In this document: piece after piece, positions 1 to 7,976 of the stretch | Layout of the letters: each line of letters starts with the position of its first letter | Numbering within the stretch: position 1 is the first letter of the stretch | Assembly (NCBI GenBank): GCA_045106815.1 | Contig: JBGCFG010000010.1 | Span: forward strand, 1-64,000 | DNA from: JAUIAI01 sp045106815 | GTDB lineage: Bacteria > Pseudomonadota > Gammaproteobacteria > Burkholderiales > Burkholderiaceae_E | Direction: 5' to 3' | DNA: 64,000 nucleotides | Notes under the pieces: generated by a model | The model's input: only the letters and a program-made list of their open reading frames with translations | The model's database searches: none | Told to the model about the DNA's origin: nothing | Made by a program: the position numbers and the translations under genes

Positions 1-806
1 TTGGTAAGCTGTTTGCAGCAGGCGTTGGCCCCGGCCTGTTGTTATTCGTATTGGTCTCCACCTACATCATTATCCGTTGCTGGCTACAGCCAGAACTTGG
101 CCCTGCGCTGCCTGTCGAAGAGCGCGCCTCGTGGCCAGAAAAGTTCCGGGCACTGACAGCCGTGCTGCTCCCGATCATGATTATTCTGTTCGTCCTGGGT
201 GCGATTTTTGCTGGCATCGCCACAGTAACTGAAGCAGCAGCCGTGGGTGTGTTCGGCGCGCTTTGTGCAAGCGCGGTCAACCGCAAACTAAGTTGGCAAG
301 TCATCTCGGAATCCGCCTTACGGACTTTCAGGCTCACAACCATCATTACCTGGATTGTGTTTGCCGCTCACGCTTACTCAACCGCCTACACTGCGATGGG
401 GGCAGAGTCTTTCATCACCGGCATGACGGAGCTGATCCCTGGTGGTAAATGGGGCGCACTCTTTTTCATGATGCTCGTGTTGTTCCTGCTGGGCATGGTG
501 CTTGACCCAGTCGGCATCATGCTCATTACCCTGCCGGTGTTCCTACCCCTGATCGCCACCCATGGTTTTGATCCCATCTGGTTCGGCATTCTGTTTGTCG
601 TAATGATGGAAATCAGCTACATGACACCGCCGTTCGGATTCAATTTGTTTTATTTGAGATCAGTCGCGCCACCTGATGTCACGATGAAAGACATCTACTG
701 GTCAGTTGGCCCCTATACGGTCGTCGAACTCACGGGTCTGTTCATCATTGTGTTGTTCCCGGCAGTGGCGCTTTGGCTGCCGAATCTGTTGTTCCCGGCC
801 GGTTAG
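1..806 (+). CDS. TRAP transporter large permease, DctM-type (5' part missing)
   Basis: The reading frame is already open at base 3 and runs to a TAG at 804-806, so the gene begins before the window and about 267 C-terminal codons are seen. The peptide is almost wholly hydrophobic, with about seven membrane segments. It carries the family's AGVGPGL-like turn at the window start and a C-terminal signature around MEISYMTPPFGFNLF. TRAP large permeases form the inner-membrane channel that moves organic acids with sodium, working with a small permease and a periplasmic binding protein; those partners would lie upstream, outside the window. The substrate cannot be read from this part. It is convergent with the CDGSH gene. 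Confidence 0.9.
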   Translation, partial: GKLFAAGVGPGLLLFVLVSTYIIIRCWLQPELGPALPVEERASWPEKFRALTAVLLPIMIILFVLGAIFAGIATVTEAAAVGVFGALCASAVNRKLSWQVISESALRTFRLTTIITWIVFAAHAYSTAYTAMGAESFITGMTELIPGGKWGALFFMMLVLFLLGMVLDPVGIMLITLPVFLPLIATHGFDPIWFGILFVVMMEISYMTPPFGFNLFYLRSVAPPDVTMKDIYWSVGPYTVVELTGLFIIVLFPAVALWLPNLLFPAG

Positions 807-837
807 GCGAGCCCCCCTGTCGAAGGGGCAGCAATGT

Positions 838-1485
838 CTAAGCCTGATCGTCTCGCCACTTTTCGTCGTAGTGCGTGCCGTCACAAAACGGTTTGTTCTT
901 TGATAGCCCGCAGCGACAGAGAACGTATTTGGCCCGGCTCGCGCCGACGCCGTTGAACTCAGCTTCCAATGGCACGTTCTTGACGTGATAGGGCCCATTC
1001 TTTTCGATCTGAATCGAGACATCTCCATGCGTGAGATGCGCTTCTGCCTGTTTGCCGATTCTCACACGCAGCGCTCCTGACGGGCATGCCGCAATAACGT
1101 CTAGCGTCTCGTCGAGCGTGCCATTCTCAGGACGAATCCAGGGTTTGGCGGATGGATCGAACACCGCGCGGGCCCGTTTTGAGCATTCACCCGCATGTGA
1201 ACAAAGGACCGGTGTGTATGAGATCGTGATGTCATGACCTTGCACTTGACCAGAATACTCAATCGCCGCGTTGCGTAAATTGCTGTGATCTGGCGCACTG
1301 GAAAAGCCAGCATTGGTGTGCGCGCCATCACAAAACGGCTTGTTCGCGGACAGCCCGCAACGACAAAGCGCGGCCGCTGCCGGTGGCGTATTGACAGCGT
1401 TACCGGCCGAGTCAGTCAGAGTCGGCGGCGACTTTACTAAGAGCGGCCCATTATCTTTCAGTGTTATGCGGGTATCACTGGCCAT
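838..1485 (-). CDS. CDGSH iron-sulfur protein with two CDGSH motifs and a central 4Fe-4S-like domain
   Basis: This is a 215-residue protein. One CDGSH site (C41-x-C43, C52, H56) lies near the N-terminus and a second (about C190-x-C192, C201, H205) near the C-terminus; each would bind a 2Fe-2S cluster through three Cys and one His. Between them, CSHAGEC and a later ACPSGAL fit a divergent Fer4_19-type cluster domain. I chose the ATG at 1485 because GAGGAG sits just upstream; the frame stays open 20 codons further up. Proteins of this plan are usually annotated as soluble electron-transfer or iron-sulfur proteins of unknown partner. The neighbours (TRAP permease, a pseudogene) give no functional hint. 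Confidence 0.87.
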   Translation of the reverse strand: MASDTRITLKDNGPLLVKSPPTLTDSAGNAVNTPPAAAALCRCGLSANKPFCDGAHTNAGFSSAPDHSNLRNAAIEYSGQVQGHDITISYTPVLCSHAGECSKRARAVFDPSAKPWIRPENGTLDETLDVIAACPSGALRVRIGKQAEAHLTHGDVSIQIEKNGPYHVKNVPLEAEFNGVGASRAKYVLCRCGLSKNKPFCDGTHYDEKWRDDQA

Positions 1486-1551
1486 CGTTTGTGCTCCTCG
1501 TTTAGGTTCTTCAGCAGGCGCCTGGCTCAATGCAAGCCGGGACATCGCAGT

Positions 1552-1835
1552 TTATGCCGAAATGAGACGCCAGAGTGAGCCGGTTTCATCGTGTGCAGGA
1601 ACGACACAAACGCAGCCATCTCTGCCCATGGCTACATCACGAATTCGCCCTAAGCTCGTTCTCAAGTCGCAAACGATACAGAGTGCTCGCCTTCAAACTG
1701 CCGACGCGCAAGACAATATTTCAGCCAGGACGGGTCGGTCCATCATGGCATGCGAAGTTCGACAGCGCAGGCCCTGGTGTGAAGCCAACGACCGACAAAA
1801 CCCGAGTCTTGGTACATGCCTGGATCCTACTGCGG
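1552..1835 (-). pseudogene. Decayed 3' remnant of a PQQ-dependent sugar (glucose/sorbosone) dehydrogenase
   Basis: Reading the minus strand in two frames gives pieces that resemble the C-terminal end of soluble PQQ-type sugar dehydrogenases. One frame gives VGSLKASTLYRLRLENEL, preceded by a degraded stretch interrupted by a stop. A second frame gives GRIRDVAMGRDGCVC and ends SLWRLISA before a TAA at 1552-1554. The family normally has 'GSL...LYRL...' followed by 'GRIRDV..GPDG.LY', so the two pieces are in the right order but separated by a frameshift. Only the last ~90 codons are visible and the upstream boundary is uncertain. The family assignment is from recalled motifs, not a search. Confidence 0.6.
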
Positions 1836-2144
1836 GCACTCATCGAGTTCATCCTGATCAACCTCATGCGCGGCGGCTCTCGATTTGCTTGTTAGCTGCT
1901 GGCGGGTCTGCGCTGCGCCTGGTTTGTACGGGCGTTTCGCAACATCAGTGCAATCGGCTGCGCCTTTGGCCGCTAGCCCAAGTTTCTCGATCTCCTTCTT
2001 AACCTCAGCGCGGATCATTGCCTTGCAATCAGCGTTATTGGCTTTTTGCCCGCGCAAATTGCAGTCACCCGCTTGCGCAGTGGCAGCACTCGAAACAACT
2101 AATCCAACACACAGCAGAATCGAAAACAGTAACGTGTTATTCAT
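1827..2144 (-). CDS. Small secreted protein of unknown function
   Basis: The ORF encodes 105 residues. The start at 2144 (MNNTLL) follows GGAGAGG closely. The first ~24 residues form a clear Sec signal peptide: a short polar start, a hydrophobic core, then an ATAQA-type cleavage site. The mature part is short and polar, with several Cys (CNLRG, ADCK, DCTD, ECPQ), a KKEIEKLG helix and an acidic tail, so disulfide bonds in the periplasm are plausible. I do not recognise a family. Its 3' end abuts the decayed sugar-dehydrogenase remnant, so it may have been that gene's upstream neighbour, or its own end may have been reshaped by the decay. Confidence 0.6.
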   Translation of the reverse strand: MNNTLLFSILLCVGLVVSSAATAQAGDCNLRGQKANNADCKAMIRAEVKKEIEKLGLAAKGAADCTDVAKRPYKPGAAQTRQQLTSKSRAAAHEVDQDELDECPQ

Positions 2145-2317
2145 TTCACCTCTCCAAGACAGGCACAAGGAATCGTTCCAACGAACAACTCCTAGTCTCG
2201 AACCAGGATTGGAGAAGCCGCTTGATTACAATCAAGCTCGTGATGTAAATCAAATCGGACTTTAGCTATCGCGACAAGCGGGACCGGTCCCTGGATGGTT
2301 CCGTTTCGTGGCGGGCA

Positions 2318-2833
2318 CTACAAAGTCACGTGAATCTCGACGATCAGATCGGTGGCGAGTGCCTCGACAGCGCTTTTGAGCATGGCCTGATCGACATTCT
2401 CGGGCACGCGTAAATTGGCCTTCATCTCGAACAGAGTCTCGCCAGAGAATGATGCGCTGAATGATCTAGACTGCATTTCATCAATACTGACTGCGCGCTG
2501 CGCCAGAGTCTCGGAGATGTCGCGCACGATACCCGGTCGGTCATGACCGGTCAGCTCTAATTGCATCGCTTGACTAACTGCGGCGGCTGGCGTTTCACCG
2601 TGCTCGATAAGCACCCGAAGGCCCTGTGCTTCGAGTTCCTGCAAGGTGGCAACCAACGCATTTGCTCGCTCGGTGGGCACCTGAACCAGTAGGAGTCCCG
2701 CGAACTGGCCTGCCAGGTTCGCCATGCGTGAGTCGAGCCAATTGCCATCGTGCTCGGATATGCGCTTAGACAATACGCTCACCAGCCCTGGCCGATCGCG
2801 GCCCACGACGGTAAGCACGAGAGAAGTAAACAT
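2318..2833 (-). CDS. ACT-domain protein, GcvR-like (glycine cleavage system regulator family)
   Basis: A 171-residue protein made of two ACT domains: residues ~1-80 (VVGRDRPGLVSVLS) and ~90-171 (LTGHDRPGIVRDIS). The paired 'DRPG' turns are typical of GcvR and related small-ligand-sensing proteins. In E. coli GcvR antagonises GcvA to repress glycine cleavage genes; whether this homologue does the same is not shown, since no gcv genes are in the window. I used the ATG at 2833 because GGAG lies 8 nt upstream; the frame could also open at a TTG at 2845. It is a stand-alone gene, 110 bp downstream of the crotonase gene on the same strand. Confidence 0.75.
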   Translation of the reverse strand: MFTSLVLTVVGRDRPGLVSVLSKRISEHDGNWLDSRMANLAGQFAGLLLVQVPTERANALVATLQELEAQGLRVLIEHGETPAAAVSQAMQLELTGHDRPGIVRDISETLAQRAVSIDEMQSRSFSASFSGETLFEMKANLRVPENVDQAMLKSAVEALATDLIVEIHVTL

Positions 2834-2943
2834 CGACATCTCCAAAAATCAGGGGCTCGACAGCACTACGCTAGCACCTCTCGAACTTTCGCATAAGCAT
2901 AGATTGTCACCGGCCCAAGCCAAGCCAATCAAATCATTCGCGA

Positions 2944-3741
2944 TCAGTTACCTGTATACCGTGGACCTCGGCCAGCCAAAAACGACTCAACGCCTTCCCT
3001 GAAATCTTCCGAGCGCTCCATCAGCGCAAAAGCTTCCAGGTCCCGATGGCCCGTCGCCCGGCTTAGAGCATGGGCCGCTACGTTTACATCATGCTTGACC
3101 ATCTTCATGGCCGTCGGCGGTAAGGCTGCAGCTCTGCTCGCGATGCGCAACGCATTCGCGAGTGCCTGACCATCTGACACGATTTCGTCGGCCAGGCCCC
3201 AATTCAAGGCCAACGGCGCATCTACTTGTTCACAAAGTGCCGCAAGACGCTTGGTGCGGGCCGGTCCAATCAACGCAGTCAATCGGGGAATCGACCCCCA
3301 CGTCATGTTCATACCGCGCTCAACCTCTGGCACGTACAGGCGGGCAGACTCTGCCATCACGCGCAAGTCACAGGCCACGGCCAAGGCCGCTCCGCCTCCT
3401 GCACACCAGCCTTCTATCGCACAGATGGTAATCGCATCAACCTTTTCCCACGCTTCACAAAGGCTCGGGCCAGCACGAAGTGATAGGCGCCTTTTAGCCA
3501 GTCCTTCGCCTCGCAACCGCCCAAGCACCGGATCTTTGAGATCCATACCCATGCAAAACCCATCAGCACGCCCAGTCAGGACAACTGCACTGATGTCGGG
3601 ACGGTCGTGAAAATGCTCGGCCGCTTCTTTCAGCTCTTCAAGCGCTTGCATACTCAGCGGGTTAGCGCGGTAGCCACGATCGAGCGTAACGGTCGCGACC
3701 CGCCCATGCTCCTGGATACTGACTACCGGTGTGTTTGCCAT
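2944..3741 (-). CDS. Enoyl-CoA hydratase/isomerase (crotonase) family protein
   Basis: The chosen start (ATG at 3741, MANTPVV) gives 265 residues, normal for a crotonase; the ORF runs 68 codons further up but that part overlaps the preceding gene. Crotonase features are the oxyanion-hole segments GFCMGMDLKDP (~50-60) and EGWCAGGGAALAVACDLRV (~100-120), then a PEVERGMN...GSIPRL stretch. The first catalytic Glu of true hydratases has a candidate in PEV. The second seems replaced (TKRLAALCE region), so the reaction may not be simple hydration; that alignment is by eye. It lies 19 bp downstream of the TrpB2 gene and is probably co-transcribed with it. Confidence 0.85.
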   Translation of the reverse strand: MANTPVVSIQEHGRVATVTLDRGYRANPLSMQALEELKEAAEHFHDRPDISAVVLTGRADGFCMGMDLKDPVLGRLRGEGLAKRRLSLRAGPSLCEAWEKVDAITICAIEGWCAGGGAALAVACDLRVMAESARLYVPEVERGMNMTWGSIPRLTALIGPARTKRLAALCEQVDAPLALNWGLADEIVSDGQALANALRIASRAAALPPTAMKMVKHDVNVAAHALSRATGHRDLEAFALMERSEDFREGVESFLAGRGPRYTGN

Positions 3742-3760
3742 CAGCCTACGGCCTTCATCT

Positions 3761-5125
3761 CTATGCGGCGACACTCGGCAAGCCAGCAAGCGCCATCGCG
3801 AGTTCGCTTTCGTCGTAGCTGTTATCTGTGAGCTTACCGGCTGCGTAGTCAGTGTAAGCAGCCATGTCGAAGTGTCCGTGCCCGCAAAGATTAAAGAGAA
3901 TCGTCTCGCGGGTGCCTTCGCGCTTGCACCGCAAAGCCTCTTCAATCGCGCCCTTTACGGCATGGTTTGCTTCTGGGGCGGGCACTATGCCTTCAGCCCG
4001 GGCAAATAAGACGCCAGCCGCAAAACACTCAGTCTGGTGGTAGGCAGTTGCTTCAAGCTTATCGAGCTCTTTCAGGTGAGAAACAAGCGGCGCCATACCG
4101 TGGTAACGCAAGCCACCCGCATGAAACCCGGGCGGCGTAAAGCTTGATCCAAGCGTATGCATTTTGGTCATAGGAGCCATCTTGGCGGTGTCACCAAAGT
4201 CGTAGGCGTACTTGCCTCTGGTCAGCGAAGGGCAAGCCGCCGGCTCTACCGCGACAATGCGCGGTGATTTACCACCGCGCAAACCTTCCCCAATAAACGG
4301 AAACGCTATCCCGGCAAAGTTGGAGCCGCCGCCGGTGCAGCCAACCACCACATCGGGCCATGCGTCAGCCATGCGCATTTGCTCCATGCTCTCGATGCCA
4401 ATGACAGTTTGATGCATCAGCACATGATTCAGCACTGAGCCAAGTGCATACTTAGTGTCGTCATTTTGCGCTGCAATCTCCACAGCCTCCGAAATCGCGA
4501 TACCTAAACTTCCCGGATGGTCAGGCCGCTCTTTCAGCACCGCGCGTCCATACTCGGTTTGATCAGATGGTGAGGCAATGCAACTGGCCCCATAGGTTTC
4601 CATGACTGCACGTCGGTAAGGCTTCTGGTCAAACGACACTCTTACCTGGAAGACCTCAACGTCAATACCAAACAGCGCACCGGCAAATGCCAGCGAAGTG
4701 CCCCACTGGCCTGCGCCGGTTTCAGTGGCCAGGCGGCGTACGCCCGCCTGCTTGTTGTAGAAGGCCTGGGGAACCGCTGTATTGGGCTTGTGACTACCGG
4801 CGGGGCTGACACCCTCGTACTTGTAGAAAATCTTTGCGGTGGTGCCGAGCGCCTTTTCAAGCGCATGCGCTCGATACAAAGGACAAGGGCGCCAGAGTTT
4901 ATAAATGTCTCTGACCGGTTCGGGAATTTCAATTTCCCGCTCCTGGCTGACCTCCTGCATGATGAGGTCCATCGGGAAGAGCGGCCCCAGATCATCTGGG
5001 CCGAGCGGTTCACCAGTGGCAGGGTGCAGTGGGGGAGGTAAAGGGGTGGGTAGGTCCGCTTGGATGTTGTACCAGCTCTTAGGAATACGACTCTCATCCA
5101 ACAGGTACTTGGTTTGTTCTGCCAT
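3761..5125 (-). CDS. TrpB2-type tryptophan synthase beta-like PLP enzyme
   Basis: This 454-residue protein belongs to the TrpB2 branch of PLP fold-type II enzymes. The PLP lysine is K113 in AGSHKPN, followed by the ETGAGQWG catalytic loop and the GCTGGGSNF phosphate-binding loop. TrpB2 proteins are longer than classical TrpB, and this one keeps the longer N-terminus. They condense indole with serine or act as stand-alone variants. No trpA or other trp gene is nearby, so an indole-salvage or alternative role is possible. The start is well supported by AAGGAGG ahead of ATG at 5125. A crotonase gene follows directly and rimO lies upstream. Confidence 0.9.
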   Translation of the reverse strand: MAEQTKYLLDESRIPKSWYNIQADLPTPLPPPLHPATGEPLGPDDLGPLFPMDLIMQEVSQEREIEIPEPVRDIYKLWRPCPLYRAHALEKALGTTAKIFYKYEGVSPAGSHKPNTAVPQAFYNKQAGVRRLATETGAGQWGTSLAFAGALFGIDVEVFQVRVSFDQKPYRRAVMETYGASCIASPSDQTEYGRAVLKERPDHPGSLGIAISEAVEIAAQNDDTKYALGSVLNHVLMHQTVIGIESMEQMRMADAWPDVVVGCTGGGSNFAGIAFPFIGEGLRGGKSPRIVAVEPAACPSLTRGKYAYDFGDTAKMAPMTKMHTLGSSFTPPGFHAGGLRYHGMAPLVSHLKELDKLEATAYHQTECFAAGVLFARAEGIVPAPEANHAVKGAIEEALRCKREGTRETILFNLCGHGHFDMAAYTDYAAGKLTDNSYDESELAMALAGLPSVAA

Positions 5126-5215
5126 AAATGCCTCCTTTTTCTTCAGGTTTTGGCCGGTTTAACTACCAGCTCTGCCCCGCTCGCTACAGAATTTCTAATC
5201 CTATTCGCCTGGCAA

Positions 5216-6601
5216 CTAGTCGGCGGCAAGTTCGCCAATTAAGTCATGGTCGCTCGCCTCGACAATCGTCACTGTTGAGAATTGCCCGATTCTGATACTT
5301 GGATCAGCAGGCATGGCGACAATGCCGTCAATTTCAGGTGCGTCAGCCGCAGAGCGGCCGATCGCAATATCGTTACCGTCGGAATCACGGCCCATCGCAT
5401 CGATCAGCACTGGCATTGTTCGGCCGACAAAGCGTTGCAGTCGCTGGGCGCTGATCTGCGCCTGGGTTTGCATAAAGCGCTGCTGGCGCTCCTGGCGAAC
5501 CTCATCGGGCACGGCATCAGGCAATGCATTGGCCGTGGCGCCATCAACTGGCGAATAGGCAAAACAACCCACGCGATCCAGTTGCGCCTCGTGGAGAAAC
5601 TGAAGAAGCTCTTCAAACTCCGCTTCAGTTTCGCCCGGAAACCCGACAATGAAAGTACTGCGAATGGTTAAGTCAGGGCAGTGCTCACGCCAGGCCTGAA
5701 TACGCTCCAGGTTGCGCTCGCCGCTCGCGGGACGCTTCATGAGTTTGAGAATTCGTGGGGACGCATGTTGCAGCGGTACGTCCAAATAAGGCAATAGCTT
5801 GCCTTCCCCCATAAGCTCAACAACTTGATCAACATGAGGATACGGATAAACATAGTGCATCCGCACCCAGGCATCGAGCTCGCCGAGCTCACGCGCCAAT
5901 TCCAGCATGCGGGTTTTGACCGGCCGGCCGTTCACAAAATCGGTGCGGTACTTGATATCCACGCCGTAGGCGCTGGTGTCCTGCGATACGACCAGCAACT
6001 CCTTAACGCCACTTTTAACCAGCGCTTCGGCCTCTCGGATGACTTCACCCACTGGCCGACTCACCAGGTCGCCGCGCATTGAGGGGATGATGCAAAACGA
6101 GCAACGATGGTTGCAACCTTCGGAAATCTTTAAGTAGGCATAGTGAGCCGGGGTCAGCTTGATGCCGGCTTCAGGCACAAGATCGCCAAAGGGCTCATGC
6201 GGACGCGGCAAATGTTCATGCACTGCGGTGAGCACTTCTTCCGTGGCATGAGGTCCGGTCACGGCCAACACGCTAGGGTGAATATCGGCAACCAGATTGG
6301 CGCCACTGTCAGAAGACTTCGCGCCCAGACAACCCGTCACGATCACTTTGCCGTTTTCTTCAAGCGCCTCGCCGATTGTGTCGAGTGACTCCTGCACAGC
6401 TTCATCAATGAAGCCGCAAGTATTCACAATGACGAGGTCAGCGTCATCGTAGCGCGGGGCAATTGCATAGCCTTCAGCGCGCAGTTGGGTAACGATACGC
6501 TCGCTATCGACCGTCGCTTTAGGACAGCCAAGCGATACAAAGCCAACCTTCGGAATCACATGCTCTGCTTGCTCGGCCGAAGCCGGACTGACCTGCGTCA
6601 T
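5216..6601 (-). CDS. rimO: Ribosomal protein uS12 methylthiotransferase RimO
   Basis: RimO adds a methylthio group to the conserved aspartate of ribosomal protein S12, using radical SAM chemistry. The 461 residues show the family order: an N-terminal UPF0004 domain with C26, C62 and C91 for one 4Fe-4S cluster, then the radical SAM motif C163-x3-C167-x2-C170, then a C-terminal TRAM domain. The GCPKATVDSE start is characteristic of RimO rather than MiaB. Its ATG overlaps the phaR stop as ATGA, so the two are likely translated in a coupled way, although they are functionally unrelated. Confidence 0.96.
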   Translation of the reverse strand: MTQVSPASAEQAEHVIPKVGFVSLGCPKATVDSERIVTQLRAEGYAIAPRYDDADLVIVNTCGFIDEAVQESLDTIGEALEENGKVIVTGCLGAKSSDSGANLVADIHPSVLAVTGPHATEEVLTAVHEHLPRPHEPFGDLVPEAGIKLTPAHYAYLKISEGCNHRCSFCIIPSMRGDLVSRPVGEVIREAEALVKSGVKELLVVSQDTSAYGVDIKYRTDFVNGRPVKTRMLELARELGELDAWVRMHYVYPYPHVDQVVELMGEGKLLPYLDVPLQHASPRILKLMKRPASGERNLERIQAWREHCPDLTIRSTFIVGFPGETEAEFEELLQFLHEAQLDRVGCFAYSPVDGATANALPDAVPDEVRQERQQRFMQTQAQISAQRLQRFVGRTMPVLIDAMGRDSDGNDIAIGRSAADAPEIDGIVAMPADPSIRIGQFSTVTIVEASDHDLIGELAAD

Positions 6602-7146
6602 TCCTTGTCAGCCGGCGGATTCTTGAGATTGAAGTTATCGAACATCGAACGCGTATTTTGCTCGACCTGATCCTGCATCTGCACAAACAGGTTCTTACTT
6701 TGCTCGATGTAGTTACTCATCATCGATTGAATCATGGGCGTTTGCATCGACATGAACTGCGTCCACATCTCGGGGTTGGGCTGAGACTTATCGTCGAACA
6801 ACCCGTTAGACTGGTCCTGCATGGTGTTTTGTATTTCTACAAAAGCAGACATGGTCTTTTCGAGGTAGGCACCCATCATGCCCTGCATCGCATGGCCATA
6901 GAAGCGAATGATCTGCGACAACATCGGGGCAGTAAACAGCGGCGCTCCCCCGGCTTCTTCTTCAAGAATGATCTGCAGCAGGATGCTACGAGTCAGGTCG
7001 GTGCCGGCTTTGGCATCAACCACCTGAAAATTCTCGGCCTCTAGTACAAGCTGCTTAACGTCCGCCAGCGTGATGTAGGTGCTGGTCTGCGTATCGTACA
7101 AACGCCGATTCGGATACTTCTTGATTAGCCGGGGAGTTGCCGTCAT
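6598..7146 (-). CDS. phaR: Polyhydroxyalkanoate synthesis repressor PhaR
   Basis: PhaR binds both DNA and PHB granules and represses phasin and its own gene until polymer accumulates. The 182 residues begin with the strongly conserved PHB/PHA accumulation regulator DNA-binding domain (LIKKYPNRRLYDT at ~7-19, with YITLADVKQLV) and continue into a Met/Gln-rich helical C-terminal region that probably binds granules. It follows phaB with only 3 bp between stop and start and overlaps rimO by 4 bp, so phaB-phaR-rimO are probably one transcript. Confidence 0.95.
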   Translation of the reverse strand: MTATPRLIKKYPNRRLYDTQTSTYITLADVKQLVLEAENFQVVDAKAGTDLTRSILLQIILEEEAGGAPLFTAPMLSQIIRFYGHAMQGMMGAYLEKTMSAFVEIQNTMQDQSNGLFDDKSQPNPEMWTQFMSMQTPMIQSMMSNYIEQSKNLFVQMQDQVEQNTRSMFDNFNLKNPPADKE

Positions 7147-7149
7147 GCT

Positions 7150-7887
7150 TTAACCCATATGCAAGCCACCATTGAGCGAGAAATCTGCCCCGGTGGCGAA
7201 ACCAGCGTCATCGGACGCAATCCAACCGATCATCGCGCCAATCTCTTCTGGCGTTCCGAGTCGCTTGACAGGAATAGTCGACACAATCTTCTCGAGAACA
7301 TCTTCCCGAATCGCGCGCACCATGTCAGTCCCGATGTAGCCCGGCGAAACTGTATTGACCGTAATACCCTTGGACGCCATCTCCTGGGCCAGCGCCATGG
7401 TGAACCCATGGATGCCCGCCTTGGCCGTGGAGTAGTTGGTCTGACCAAACTGCCCTTTTTGTCCGTTGACCGACGAGATGTTGATCACGCGGCCCCAGTT
7501 CTTCTCGAGCATCCCATCTACGACTTGCTTGGTCACGCAAAAGAGCGAATTCAGGTTGGTGTTCATCACTGCATTCCAGTCTTCAAGAGACATCTTGCGG
7601 AATAAGCCATCGCGCGTGATGCCAGCGTTATTGACGAGAATGTCAGGATTGCCGTGCTCGGCCTTTACCTTGTCAAACGCGTCTTTGGTTGAATCCCAAT
7701 CAGCCACGTTGCCAACCGATGCGTAAAAGGTATAGCCCTCGGCTTTCTGCTCGCTCAGCCACTTTTCGAAGTCTCGGCTCGGCCCACAGCCTGCAACGAC
7801 GGTATGACCGAGGTCATGTAGCTTGCGGCAGATAGAAGTACCGATGCCTCCCATTCCACCAGTGACGTATGCAACTCTCTTGCTCAT
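7150..7887 (-). CDS. phaB: Acetoacetyl-CoA reductase PhaB
   Basis: This short-chain dehydrogenase reduces acetoacetyl-CoA to (R)-3-hydroxybutyryl-CoA with NADPH, the second step of PHB synthesis. With the start at 7887 (MSKRVAYVTGG, preceded by GAGGAAG) it has 245 residues, the usual length. The TGGMGGIG cofactor loop, the NNAG motif, the catalytic Ser in ISSVNG and the YSTAK catalytic Tyr-Lys pair are all present. The QFGQTNYS segment is typical of PhaB and the gene sits between phaC and phaR. A phaA thiolase gene, often next to it, is not in this window. Confidence 0.95.
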   Translation of the reverse strand: MSKRVAYVTGGMGGIGTSICRKLHDLGHTVVAGCGPSRDFEKWLSEQKAEGYTFYASVGNVADWDSTKDAFDKVKAEHGNPDILVNNAGITRDGLFRKMSLEDWNAVMNTNLNSLFCVTKQVVDGMLEKNWGRVINISSVNGQKGQFGQTNYSTAKAGIHGFTMALAQEMASKGITVNTVSPGYIGTDMVRAIREDVLEKIVSTIPVKRLGTPEEIGAMIGWIASDDAGFATGADFSLNGGLHMG

Positions 7888-7976
7888 CTCAGATCTTCCT
7901 CTTAGGGTTTGGCGGCACCTGGCGGCCACGCAGTACCTTCGCCTGCATTGTGCCTTGTTTTGGTTAAATCGCCCTC

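Noticed and set aside
1313..2002. 229-codon plus-strand ORF over the CDGSH gene and the pseudogene
   Set aside because: It is antisense to a well-supported CDS and to the sugar-dehydrogenase remnant, has no domain and no convincing start.
2274..2292. gggaccggtccc palindrome between the small secreted gene and the GcvR-like gene
   Set aside because: A short, loop-less palindrome with no T-run; too weak to call a terminator or operator.
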